Source of the DNA: Rugalucina vietnamica
Lineage: Eukaryota; Mollusca; Bivalvia; Lucinida; Lucinidae
Direction of reading: 5' to 3'
Length of the DNA: 64,000 nucleotides
Assembly: GCA_964017185.1 (NCBI GenBank)
Contig: OZ024872.1
Coordinates: forward strand, 41,360,188 to 41,424,187
The position numbers and the translations under genes were made by a program. The notes under the pieces are model-generated. The model had not been told where the DNA came from. It did not search any database and saw only the letters and a program-made list of their open reading frames with translations. Shown here one piece after another: positions 54,530 to 64,000 of this stretch; position 1 is the stretch's first letter; the number at the start of each line of letters is the position of its first letter.

Positions 54530-54678
54530 TTTGCTTTTTTGAGGTGAATATCCATTTTTATATTTCATCGAGTGAGTTGAAAACATCAGAATTTTCACGA
54601 GTGCGCAGTACGAGTGAAAATTTTGATGTTTTCAACTCACGAGATGAAATATATTGGGTATTCACCGAAAAAAGCAAA
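54530..54678. repeat. Imperfect ~149-bp palindrome (family N)
   Basis: Arms: tttgcttttttgaggtgaat, tgagttgaaaacatc and attttcacgag on the left; the inverse cgagtgaaaatt, gatgttttcaactca, attcaccgaaaaaagcaaa on the right. Centre near tgcgcagta. Only a few mismatches. A foldback unit. Confidence 0.75.
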
Positions 54679-55359
54679 TTTTCTTTTTATTTTATACAAT
54701 ACACGGGCATTTTCTAATTCACATGGCAGGCGGTGAAAATGCAAAAACCAAAACTTTTTGAAAACACAAATAATTTTGGTACCACATTGTTCCTTACGTT
54801 CTAACTAAGAAAATGAATACCCACACTTTATGTTTTCATTCATAAATAACGGAGTTATAGGCGTTTGAATTTCTAAATTGAGACATATTTAATGACGTCA
54901 AGTAAATGGGAACGTCAGAAGTAATCCAAAATCTACAGTGAAGATATAGGCTGATATCAGTCACTAGTGACTTTTGATATCAGTGAAATTTGATATCAGT
55001 GAAATTTCATATCAATAAAAATACCAATTTTATCAAGTTTTGATATACATTGGTTTTCATTGTAAAGTATGAAATAAAATCGACATTTTCATGTAAGCTT
55101 TTGTAACAATACTTCTGCTCTTCACTGAATCTTGATTTTTATCATAGGTTACTGCAATTTCCAATTTTAGATATTATTTAAATGTTGTTTTTGTTTATAG
55201 GCTCTTCATAAAAAGATAAATGGATCATATGGAACTTACTAATACTGCTTATTGGTCGACTGAAAAAAAAAGGCTTTTTCATTAAAAAATGGCAGTGTTT
55301 TCATTTGAAATGGGAGGATGGTAAATAGACGTTGTTCAGGTGTAAAAATTAAAACGTTT
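54679..55359. other. Unassigned, with short gatatca repeats
   Basis: At 54950-55040 'gatatcagtgaaattt' is repeated about three times. Nothing else recognised. Confidence 0.4.
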
Positions 55360-55561
55360 ATAGAACATTTTCGATATTTTTCACATACTTGCTCAAAACA
55401 ATGATCACGTGTACATGTTAGAAACGCATCGGCGAGGCGGTCTTAACGAGTACCCACAATCTATGTTTTGGATCAAAAATAAAAAAAAATAGGTACACCC
55501 CTACACTACAAAAGTGGGGTTTAAGGGCGTATTTATTGCACGGACATGTTATCCCGATGCG
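55360..55561 (+). mobile_element. Family B copy 7
   Basis: gcatcggcgaggcggtctta and gagtacccacaatctatg, then tgcacggacatgttatcccg. Left arm diverged. Confidence 0.7.
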
Positions 55562-55807
55562 AGAGTCAATTATTTTAGTATTTAATGTTAGGAAAATAGG
55601 ATTGTATTTACATGTATATTAATCTTTTATTGTTTTCCCCTTCCTTTTTCTGCGTATATTATATTTGTTGGTGGGTTGTAGTAGAGTATTGTTACCCACA
55701 GGCGTCGAACAACTTATATTACCGGACACATGTGTTAAACACCAATCTTATTTGACATCTAAGGTTATGAAAAAAAAAATAGTAATTTTAGATGGTGACA
55801 AACATGA

Positions 55808-56037
55808 CATTACGAAAACTTGACCGTGCAATATACATATATTTTTAAAGTTGTAAAACATGTTGAATTTTCAGTAGATTTTTTTTTTCGAAATTTTTAT
55901 AATTTTTGCTCAAAACATAGATTGTGGGTGCACGTTATGTTTTGAAGCAAAAATAAGAAAAATAGGTATACCCCAGTTTTACTATATAAAAGTGTAGTTC
56001 AATGGGGTATACATATTACGGACATGTTATCCTGATG
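55808..56037 (+). mobile_element. Family B copy 8, palindrome deleted
   Basis: cattacgaaaacttgaccgt to ttacggacatgttatcctga. The central palindrome is missing between gattgtgggtgcacg and ttatgttttg. Confidence 0.78.
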
Positions 56038-56239
56038 AAGTGGTGGTTATTTTTGTAAAAGATAAGAATGTAATATAATTATGAAAAAAGTAACTTAAGA
56101 TGGTGACAAACACGTGAATTGGTGTTTATTTTTGTAGATGAGAAGAATGTAATATAGAACACTATGACTGAACAAAGCTCTCTTCATTTTTAAGCATATT
56201 CAGTTGACTATTTTAAAGACTTGTCGCAGGTCATATTTT

Positions 56240-56461
56240 TGCCCATCTGCAGATCAGTGCAGCTGCAGGTAGCAGATCACAATTTTCTCCATCTACAGAT
56301 CAGTGCAGTTGTCTTCATTGCGTTCACATATTTATGAAGCCTGTTTGGTCGCAGATAATATTTTCCCCATCTGCAGATCAGTGCAGCTGCCCTCATTGCA
56401 TTCACGTATTTATGAAGCCGGCTTGGTCGCAGATAATATTTTCCCCATCTGCAGCTCAGGC

Positions 56462-56493
<32 letters not shown>

Positions 56494-56524
56494 TGACAGA
56501 AAGAAAGAAAGAAAGAAAGAAATA

Positions 56525-56575
<51 letters not shown>

Positions 56576-56580
56576 GAAAT
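56240..56580. repeat. 79-bp tandem repeat with (CAGA)n and (GAAA)n
   Basis: atctgcagatcagtgcagct recurs at 56245 and 56369, with atctacagatcagtgcagtt at 56289. The unit between 56289 and 56449 is about 79-80 bp long. Then (CAGA)n at 56458-56500 and (GAAA)n at 56500-56575. ORFs here are repeat artefacts. Confidence 0.85.
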
Positions 56581-57060
56581 GCATTAGCTGGCATAGCCTT
56601 CGCCTATTCATAGTCTCATATTTGTATAGCAATAATCTGTTACTGTGTGAACATGTTTGTGCGTATATATGTTGACGTAAATTCCGCAATACATAAAACG
56701 AAAGAAAGAACAGAAGTAAGAAAGATGGAAAGAAAAAAGAAAGAGTAATTTGCCACTAGCTGGCTCAATACACGGAGAAATATGTAATGTAAGATCCAAT
56801 GCAAGTCAGGTATTAGCAATTAAGCCTATTGACCATAGGGAAGATAACATCGGAATAATAAAACAGAAAATTAGAATACGTGCTAAATTGGTTAATTAGA
56901 TCAAATTGAATTAACTTGAAATGCGAACCATTAGTATGACAGAATCGTCTATTTCACGTAGGCGATCAGCCGCTCACTTTACTGAAACCTCAAAGGGTTG
57001 CGATATATCTCATATATTAAGTACATGTACATGACTGAGTGATCGTGAAGTTACTCTCCG
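56581..57060. other. Unassigned intergenic DNA
   Basis: A second interrupted GAAA-rich stretch lies at 56697-56745. Nothing else seen. Confidence 0.35.
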
Positions 57061-57344
57061 CATTACGAAAACTTGCCCATACAATATATATATAGATTTT
57101 TTTTCTGCTGAAATAACTTAAATTTTCATTGGAAGTTTTTTGATATTTTTAACAATTTTCTTCAAAACATTGATTGTGGGTACACGTTAGAACCGCCTCG
57201 GCGAGGCGGTTCTAACGAGTACCCACAATCTATGTTTTGGATCTAAAATAAGAAAAGTCTAGGTATACCCCTGTATACCCCAGATTTACTATATAAAAGT
57301 GGGGTTTAAGGGGGTATACATTTCCCGGACATGTTTTCCTGATC
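57061..57344 (+). mobile_element. Family B copy 9, well preserved
   Basis: cattacgaaaacttgcccat to cccggacatgttttcctgat, with the perfect centre cgttagaaccgcctcggcga, ggcggttctaacg. Confidence 0.87.
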
Positions 57345-58512
57345 AATGTGTTGTATACGCTGTTAACCCGACAGCAAAGCTGATCTACCTTGAGCGAAGT
57401 CAGCGAACTGCTGCACTTATATGCCATCTTTACTCGTAGCGGATACTATACTTATCAAAATTGCTAACCAAACATTTTTCGAAACTTGCAGGAAGAAATA
57501 GTCAGGAGTAGGAATGTTAATAATTTATCTTTTGTATCAAATGGAAGGATCACAAAATTAATCCTTTAGCAGCGGAACCGTCGCCAGAAGTGTCGTTTTG
57601 CATGAATTGTACTTGCATGTTTAAAGACAAAAATATCGAGAAAAATATCAAATCTAAATACATTCTTTATCTGTTATGGCTAGGATACATCTACCAAAAG
57701 ACATAGAATCTTTATCTCAAATGTGAAACAAGGCTGAACTATTGGAGTACTTTGCTTTTCTGCTCTTATTCCCTATTTTATAAAACATTTTTCTGAAATT
57801 TGCGCTTGATACGGTTTATTTTGGCTCGAAAATTGTTATGAAGAGGTGCGATTAGTAGTGAGAACCCCTTTATGTTTTGATGGTTTTATTGTGCCAATTT
57901 TAATCAAGCCCCGTACCGAAAGTACCTGTACCAACTACTTGAGACAGCGATGACATACCTGTCATTCACGCATGGGTTGACGATTTTGGCCCCCAAATCA
58001 TTATCATGTGTTTCTGTAGAATTTTGTGACTCTTTCCATGTTGACCCGAAGTCATCGCATCGCCAAAATCATGCACAATGAATAAATGTTTGGCAAACTA
58101 GTGCTGAATGAATAAATAATGCTCCGTTTGAATCCCACAGCTTTCTTTGTTCAAATTTTATCCGCTAGAAAATTCAGGTGTTCGGTTTGGAATTTTGTTA
58201 AGTATATAGTATATTTAACGTACTCAAATACGTTGCATAAACGTAACTTGTTCATGACCGTAATGTGTGGCACACTCGCCAGGCTACATTTTTTTTTGAT
58301 TCAGTCTAACGTCCCTTTCAAGATAATTTCAGCTCATATGAGACGGGCCAATCAGTAGGTGGGGCTAAAACGGGAGAACCCCGAGAAAAAACACCTGACA
58401 TACCCGCAAGCAGAACTTGGCTTGTCTCATGTGGCCAGTGCGTCGGCTACAATCTGCAATAATTTTACATGCGTACATATTTCATACCACATGTGCATCC
58501 TTATATTTTCAG
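57345..58512. other. Upstream region of the secreted peptide gene
   Basis: Repeat-poor compared with the rest of the window. The 5' untranslated exon(s) and promoter of the gene at 58516 should be here, but no TATA or initiator could be singled out. CpG-containing sequence occurs at 58360-58450. Confidence 0.35.
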
Positions 58513-58515
58513 AAG

Positions 58516-58773
58516 ATGAAACACACCTACGCCATCTCAGTCTTGCTACTACTGGCTATTACCTGCACCCTGGCCTTTCCTCAGGAGATCAGGCGGAGCT
58601 ATCAGGCCCGGTCCAAGGCCATGAGGGTCGGGGTTTGCGAGTACGACGACGATGAACACACAAAGTGCTACGTTTGTGCCAGACTTTACAATAGTTTTGC
58701 GCTCTACAAGGATTGTTGTTTGAAAGAAGCGGACAACTTTATGCTGGAAAGCTGCCGGAAACTGAAATTATAG
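58516..58773 (+). CDS. Small secreted cysteine-rich peptide precursor
   Basis: 85 residues. Start chosen at the ATG three bases after a good acceptor (ttatattttcag|AAG), because it gives a clean signal peptide: MKHTYAISVLLLLAITCTLA, with likely cleavage after Ala20. The mature part has a dibasic RR at 26-27 and six cysteines: C41, C51, C54, C67, C68, C80 (spacing C-x9-C-x2-C-x12-CC-x11-C). It contains CEYDDDEHTKCYVCARLY and ends RKLKL, then TAG. The upstream open frame (to 58417) is 5' UTR or intron. The form suggests a neuropeptide, hormone or other secreted disulfide-rich peptide acting outside the cell. The family is not recognised. A 5' UTR intron is implied. Confidence 0.75.
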   Translation: MKHTYAISVLLLLAITCTLAFPQEIRRSYQARSKAMRVGVCEYDDDEHTKCYVCARLYNSFALYKDCCLKEADNFMLESCRKLKL

Positions 58774-59864
58774 GAAAGTTGTTGTTTTGAAATTTATCAT
58801 ATCTGTGTGCTCAAGATAAAATAAGGCTATAAGGCTGGAAGTACTTAACTGATTTTATTTTTGTAAGCGGCAAATACAGTGAAGGAGGATCTTTTAAACA
58901 CAACTTCATACGAGTTACGTATTTACAATATACAATAACGTTAGGTACACATTGGAATCGAATTACTCAATGAAGCGATCCAAATGATATTATATCTACA
59001 CATTTTAAACGACAAAAAAGGAAGACGATAAGTTTTTTTCGGGGGTTAAATTTAATTGCATTTGGTCATTTTCTTATAAAACATAATTTAATAGCAATAC
59101 ACGCCGCATTGCTGCTACAAGAATTTATCTAAACATTTGTTTTCATTCTATGACGCTTCTGGAATCTTCCTGGAAGGCTTACTTCTTTGCGCCTTTTCAG
59201 AGGCACATGTCTGATGATTATCATTAAGTTCGAAATTTTCATGGACTATACCATGAGGCAGTATATTACTATCATGGCATCTGTCATACAAGTAACATGA
59301 GTGAATGCTTTTGCGCCGAGTCGAAAGTATTCGCTGTTTAACAAGGATTTGACACAACCACAGATAGACGTTGCTTTTTAAAGACATGTATATAAAATAT
59401 TCAGATCTATATACATTAAAGGCGTTTAAAATGTAAAATTTGACCTTAATATCCTCTTTATATACCAAATGCTGCAAGGGTAGAATATAACTACGTTACA
59501 TACATGTAGGAAACACTCTTGATAAAAAAGGTTATTTAAGTGACACATATGCAGCATTCTAGAAGGTGCCCTTAAAACCAGGGCCTTTTATTCAATGCAA
59601 CGTATCATTTTAATAACTGAAACTTAAGTTATTATTTCTAATTGAACATATTATGTCCAGAAATAACAAAACTGTATTTCTCTTATAGAAGGCTTAAATA
59701 ATACAAAGTCGATTAAAAGTCTTCTATAAATGTATATACACGTATATTGCTGCATTTGGTATACGTTCAGCAAGTAATAAAGTGTTATTACCGTGTCTAC
59801 ACTTCCTCATTTTAGCATCCAAAATCTTCTTTACTGTCCAACGTCTAAAACAATATCGACACAT
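58774..59864. other. Downstream region with one weak ORF
   Basis: Minus-strand ORF 59148-59477 (109 codons) is hydrophobic in its first half and charged at the end (NDNHQTCASEKAQRSKPSRK). It could be a terminal exon of an unseen minus-strand gene but has no splice support. I give it about 0.2. Confidence 0.2.
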
Positions 59865-60105
59865 GAGCCGCAACGCGAGAAAACCGGCCTTCGGGGGTTC
59901 CGACCAGGTGCGACACAAACCGGTCTGTATAGTCACTGAAGCAGGCTAGAGACTTGAAATTTTGTCTATAAGTAGAAGGGGAATTGTACTACCTGAGTAG
60001 CGAAAACAAATGCGCTGATCAGCTTCGCAGTTACTGCGAAGCTGATCTGCGCCTTTGTTTTCGCATAGGCAAAAGTCCGGTTTCGGTTTTCTCAGGACGT
60101 GGCTC
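59865..60105 (-). mobile_element. Family A copy 23
   Basis: Inverted, with core cttcgcagttactgcgaag. A six-base duplication (ggtttcggtttt) in the right terminus. Left end gagccgcaacgcgagaaaac. Confidence 0.84.
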
Positions 60106-60271
60106 TGTCATCTACACGTTTTCATGTCCAGAAATTACTGAGACATCGCCTTAAAGTCTTTTGGCTGAGGTGTAAGCTCGTAAATTGCATCTTTCAAACA
60201 TGTTTGATCGTCGCAGGATACCCTTAAAAGCAATATTCTGATTACCTAGCCAAGACCTAACCATTTCATAT

Positions 60272-60495
60272 GAGCCGCATCATGAGAAAATCAACAATGT
60301 GGTTTTCGAACAGAACCGACATAAACCAGCATGTACAAGCACAGAAGACGGCTAGAAACTTTCAGAAACTTTTAGAAAGTAGAGGTATTGTACTTACTAT
60401 TCGTGTAGCAAAAACCAAGGCGCTGATCAGCTTCGCAGTTACCGCGAAGCTGATCTGCGCCTTTGTTTTTGCATATGCATAATGCTGGTTTTAAT
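60272..60495 (-). mobile_element. Family A copy 24, right end cut
   Basis: Core cttcgcagttaccgcgaag. The right terminus stops at aatgctggtttt, where the retroelement tail begins, so the tail probably replaced it. Confidence 0.8.
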
Positions 60496-60589
60496 CATTT
60501 TAGTTGGTTGGGGCCGGAGCTGCTTGTCTGTTGCTTGGCCCACCGGGGTTCAGCTGGTGATTTTTCAGTAAGTAAAGGTAAAGATAAAT

Positions 60590-60744
60590 AGAATCCATCA
60601 TGGTTGGTCAGTGGAGATAGGAAAATCTCAACCCGAGGGTCCATCCGTTCCAGTGGGAAACGAGGCTCGCCGAGTTTCCCACTGGAATGATGGACCCGAG
60701 GGTTGAGATTTTCCTTTCTCCACTGAACACCACTGATGGATTCT
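60590..60744. repeat. Imperfect 155-bp palindrome (family M)
   Basis: agaatccatcatggttggtc, gtggagataggaaaatctca, gagggtccatc and cagtgggaaac on the left, each mirrored on the right, with centre near gaggctcgccga. Foldback unit inside the compound insertion. Confidence 0.8.
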
Positions 60745-60943
60745 TTTTCTTACATACCCCGATCAGGCCTAAATTCATTTTACCGGTAAAGTAACCTGGT
60801 ACCGTGCTTTAACTCTGATGACGTAGTGTTTATTACGGATATGACGTCAAATGTAAATAAATTACTAGTATTGTCAGATTCAAACGAGATGCAGTTTTGA
60901 TTTGTTTTTCGTTGAAAACGAGCGTGAATCAAAATTATACACA

Positions 60944-61129
60944 ATGAATTCACACCATTTTATTCTAGTTTTGTTGAACATTATTGCTGCAGGCAGCTGC
61001 TTTGGGCTAGAAACGATCGAATTTAGTCGCGTGCTTTTCTTATCTTGTATGAGCAACCAAGCCAGCAGTGTAAGATCGATTTATCTACCACCACCAAAAT
61101 ACCGGAATTTTTCTATCTTCATGATAGAG
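60944..61129 (+). CDS. Possible first exon of a secreted or membrane protein
   Basis: ATG after attatacacaATG. Opens MNSHHFILVLLNIIAAGSCF, a convincing signal peptide with cleavage likely after Gly17-Ser18-Cys19 or nearby, then LETIEFSRVLFLSCMSNQAS, and ends PPPKYRNFSIFMIE at an excellent donor (GAG|GTATGTAAG). 62 codons, phase 0. Caution: the donor motif is also the edge of a SINE tail, and the ORF lies in a block inserted into a retroelement. It is therefore either a captured exon, an unrecognised gene, or chance. Function unknown. Confidence 0.3.
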
Positions 61130-61145
61130 GTATGTAAGAAAAAGA

Positions 61146-61400
61146 TAAAGAAGCTTTATTTAACGTCGCGTTTTTAACAGACAACATTAGCTCTTGAGCT
61201 ATTATGCGACATAACAAATATCCTTAACAGATACTTACCTGCCTTCTTGTATCTTCCTTGAACTACCCTTTTATTGCGAGCGTCAGCAAGGGAGCTACCA
61301 GTACCATTTTTTACGCCTTTGGTATGGCGCGGCCGAGGATCGAACCTGCGACCTCCCGATCCCGAAGCGGACGCTCTACCACTTGAGCTATCGGGGCCGG
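61146..61400 (-). repeat. tRNA-headed SINE
   Basis: Minus strand: ccggccccgatagctcaagt, gagcgtccgcttcgggatc and box B gcaggttcgatcctcgg. Body to gcgacgttaaataaagcttc, then tttatctttttcttac. The head fits tRNA A/B spacing well. Its 5' end coincides with the 9-bp duplication. Confidence 0.75.
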
Positions 61401-61640
61401 TCAGTAAGTTATTTAGCGCCAAGGATCTCCATCGTCGGGCAGCTTACTGAATCTGTTGAGTCATCGATTTTGATTCATCAGGGTTGTTATCATGATTTAT
61501 TCGTTTGTCCTTGATGATTCATTGACTAGTTAGAGTTCACCACGAGGACCGAATAACTAACTAAATATTGTGAACCACTGCAGAAGGTGAGGGCGAGGTT
61601 AGGCGCCTGTAAACCGGTTTAAGCCGTTCTAAGGCGGGAC

Positions 61641-62222
61641 TGCTGTGGTTCACATTTATCCAAGTTATTCCCATATGGTGTTTTATGTTGTATGACTTTG
61701 TGGCAACCCGAATATGATTTGGCTGTTCGCTTAGCCCTCTGCAGTTTATTTGTTCTGTCCAAGCCTCACTTCAACAGCTGCTCACCCTGCTTTCCGTTAC
61801 ATATTTTATACGTTGGTACCTATGTTGATTTTTCTTAGTTTATATTTGTGTATATTAGAGCCACTGCAGAAGATGAGGGTGAGGTTAGGCGCCTGTAAAA
61901 TCGGTTTAAGCTGATGAAATATGACACGATAACTCCAGTCAGATATATACTCATCAAAAGAAATCTTGTACCAGTTAATATTTTTCTCATTTTAAAATAA
62001 TGTTTAGTATTCATCTGTTTCAAATAAACTTTTAAAACATGATAGTATCTATCGTGAATAACAAAGCAATATTTTTTCTTGAAAAGTGCAAAAAATGCAT
62101 GTTTTTGAAAACAAAATTTTGGGATGCAGTAAAGTGACTATGACGACCATTTGCAGCGAAAACGTGAAAAATCACTGATGCAGCGTCGAAATTGTTTTCT
62201 TGTGTCGAAATTGTTTTCTTGT

Positions 62223-62226
<4 letters not shown>
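61641..62226. other. Possible retroelement tail continuation, otherwise unassigned
   Basis: The repeated tail piece at 61857-61915 suggests that 61641-61856 may be further tail sequence. Nothing coding recognised. Confidence 0.4.

Positions 62227-62281
<55 letters not shown>
62227..62281. repeat. (GA)n microsatellite
   Basis: About 27 uninterrupted ag units. Confidence 0.98.
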
Positions 62282-62282
<1 letters not shown>

Positions 62283-63060
62283 GGAAATGAAGAGATGATA
62301 TGTATTAAGTTTTGGCCAGAAACTCTATTGCGTGCATTTCGGAATGTTATCTCCAGTATTTAAAGGATTTATCATGTGGCGGATCTATTAATAGTAAACT
62401 TGTTTGTGGTTTTTAACCAAATCTTCCTGACTTGACGATATATTCTTGTACTTGTGTGAACATGTTTACGTTTTCTAAGTCTGTGAGTCCAACCTTTCCA
62501 AAGAAAAGTTCCCTAACTGAGTAATGAGACAACTTTGGCAATGAGTTTGCGTTCAGACACAGCAAAGATTACTTATATTACTTAGCTCGCTCACCTTTGT
62601 CATAGGTATTTGACAATGAAACTGCGCCACAGAATTGAATTTACACGAGTATATATTTTTGCGACAAACCTACTTTGTCCAACATAACTTGTCCGTGGAA
62701 ACAAGGCCTTAAAATACACAAACGACTTATATTTAAATTAAATCTAAAAATAAGTAAACAATAAGTAATGTTGAACTTCCTCTCAGTACAGGGTGTCCAA
62801 AAAAAAAAGTAGCCGCTACAATATATGTTTACTATTTATTTCATTTCTACAAATAACTCAATCAAACTTAGCAGGGGTATGCTTCAAAACAATCACGGTG
62901 TCTTTAGATACATATACTACTCAGAGTTTGATAAGCATCAAAATTTTATTTTTGTTCGTAGGACATACTTGTAATTTAACACCCGAAATTTTGCTATAGA
63001 TATGAAGCAGAACCATCACTGTGCAAACATTCCAGCTTTTTTCTCGTTGCCTGCGAGCGC
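62282..63060. other. Unassigned intergenic DNA
   Basis: A mariner-like terminus (acagggtgtccaaaaaaaa) is at 62788-62806, without a partner identified. Confidence 0.35.
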
Positions 63061-63064
63061 TTTC

Positions 63065-63693
63065 TAGCTGGGCCGATTAATCCATTTTTTCATAAGTGTG
63101 CATTTAGCGATGCAAGCATGAAACTTGGTAGAAATACTCATGTTGGGCCTCTCTTACAAAAAAGCCCATTAGCCACCCGAAATTTCAAGATGGCGGCCAT
63201 TTTTCAAGATGGCCGCTAAATCATAATTAAAATCTCACCCTTACAGCTGTACAAATATTTCAGATCAATTGTTATCCAAAATAAATAGGCAAAATTGGTG
63301 CAATAGTTTTATGGAACTGAAATTGATATAGAAGTATATCAAATGATGACAATATGGATCAATATGGCCGCCAATTTCAAAATGGCGGCCATTATATTAT
63401 TAAAAAAATCACATTTTTGCCCATAGCTCAAAATATGATAAGACTTTGTTTCCATGTGCCTTAGTTCATACCATGTGATATAAAAATGGTCAAAATAGGC
63501 CAAGTTTGACAGTGTTAGAGTAAACCCTCTCATTTTTTTTCATTTATAGCGGCCATCTTGAAAAATGGCGGCCAACTTTATTTTTTGAGTGGCTAACAGG
63601 TTTTTATTTAATCTTATGGCCTCACGAAGGTTTGTGCCAAGTTTCATGCTTGCATTAATAAATGCACAATCTTTTTACTTACCTGCCCAGCTA
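63065..63693. mobile_element. Long-TIR element with ggcggccatttt core (family L), TSD tttc
   Basis: Inverted ends of about 150 bp: tagctgggc.., gtgcatttagcgatgcaagc, atgaaacttgg and ttagccac on the left, mirrored on the right (gtggctaac, ccaagtttcatgcttgcatt, gcccagcta). TTTC flanks both sides (63061-63064 and 63694-63697). The interior repeats 'aagatggcggccattttt'. 629 bp, non-coding; ORFs here are artefacts. Confidence 0.82.
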
Positions 63694-63853
63694 TTTCGAA
63701 GACTTGCAGAAACGATGGAAACCCCTGAAATTACAGTTGTAATTGTTCATTGACTGTTACCTACCCTATCCAATTCTGTCATTTACCCCCTCTTACTAGT
63801 TCGTTCAATTGCATAACTGAACGTTTTCTTATGTGATTTAAACATCTGACAAC

Positions 63854-63859
<6 letters not shown>

Positions 63860-63893
<34 letters not shown>
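63860..63893. repeat. Poly-A tract
   Basis: 34 uninterrupted A. Confidence 0.97.
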
Positions 63894-63894
<1 letters not shown>

Positions 63895-64000
63895 GCTGGT
63901 TTGAGCTAACCAGAGTGCGTATTCAAAAACGGTTTTCAGTGTCATGCTCACCATGCAAAGGACAACATTTTAAGCGAAAAAAAAAATTTGGTAAAAAATC

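Larger units (their letters stand above)
60574..61400 (-). mobile_element. Compound insertion flanked by 9-bp direct repeats
   Basis: tcagtaagt at 60565-60573 and 61401-61409 brackets this block. On the minus strand it begins exactly at a tRNA-like SINE head and ends at atttatctttaccttt, as a retroposed SINE would. Its interior, however, holds a signal-peptide-like ORF (60944-61129, plus strand) and a 155-bp palindrome (60590-60744). Inverted gtatgtaagaaaaag-type motifs lie at 61129-61145 and 60746-60760. Confidence 0.6.
60490..61640 (+). mobile_element. Second copy of the RT-element 3' tail, interrupted
   Basis: 60490-60573 matches the inverse of 52120-52190, and 61401-61640 continues with the inverse of 51870-52090. 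The two halves are separated by an 827-bp insertion and join precisely through a 9-bp duplicate tcagtaagt. A further tail piece (cactgcagaagatgagggtg) repeats at 61857-61915. Confidence 0.72.

Noticed and set aside
56277-56594. ORFs rich in FLSFFLS or KKERKKE and QTDRQTD
   Set aside because: Translation of (GAAA)n and (CAGA)n microsatellites and the 79-bp tandem repeat.
62788-62806. Mariner-type terminus acagggtgtccaaaa
   Set aside because: No matching inverted partner or TA-flanked right end was found downstream, so no element is called.

Overview
Eukaryotic nuclear DNA, most likely from a bivalve mollusc. The supporting evidence is intron-split genes with GT-AG junctions and agreeing phases, a dense load of short non-autonomous DNA transposons, tRNA-headed SINEs, long homopolymer and tetranucleotide tracts, and tandem-repeat elements ending in a hairpin after an ACGG-type microsatellite. 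That last architecture is the one described for bivalve 'pearl'/HINE (Helentron-associated) elements. The species was not determined.

Protein coding is sparse. (1) Minus strand, 1320-21027: the first three coding exons of a beta-spectrin family gene, probably beta-heavy (karst/SPTBN5-like), running off the left edge. They encode the N-terminus and first calponin-homology domain, and are split by an 18-kb intron packed with repeats. (2) Plus strand, 25398-31276: a weaker three-exon model for a ~101-residue protein of unknown function. (3) Minus strand, 31636-37638: a complete four-exon, 359-residue RING-finger protein with a long acidic/serine-rich tail, convergent with (2). (4) Plus strand, 58516-58773: an 85-residue secreted cysteine-rich peptide precursor. 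(5) Minus strand, 52200-54175: a decayed reverse-transcriptase element (Penelope-like type), with its 3' tail repeated at 60490-61640. A few lone ORFs (22457, 39163, 59148, 60944) are listed with low confidence.

The remainder is mobile and repeated DNA. Family A (~235 bp, about 24 copies) has terminal inverted repeats, an off-centre internal palindrome and a 4-bp target duplication. Family B (~280 bp, 9 copies) carries a central palindrome and is repeatedly the target of later insertions. HINE-like elements occur as two sequence-unrelated families with the same plan: C at 10536-12463, and D/E at 1-528, 3134-3424, 35019-37019 and 46990-48030. Other units are a 198-bp satellite (27749-29130), TTAA-, TAA- and TA-flanked transposons, long-TIR elements, a CG-rich foldback complex in RING intron 1, and several foldback palindromes.

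The genes show no shared pathway. The strongest biology beyond the genes is the nested transposon record, two higher-order tandem arrays, a near-perfect 67-nt hairpin at 43394, and a compound insertion at 60574-61400 that carries a signal-peptide ORF inside a retroelement tail.
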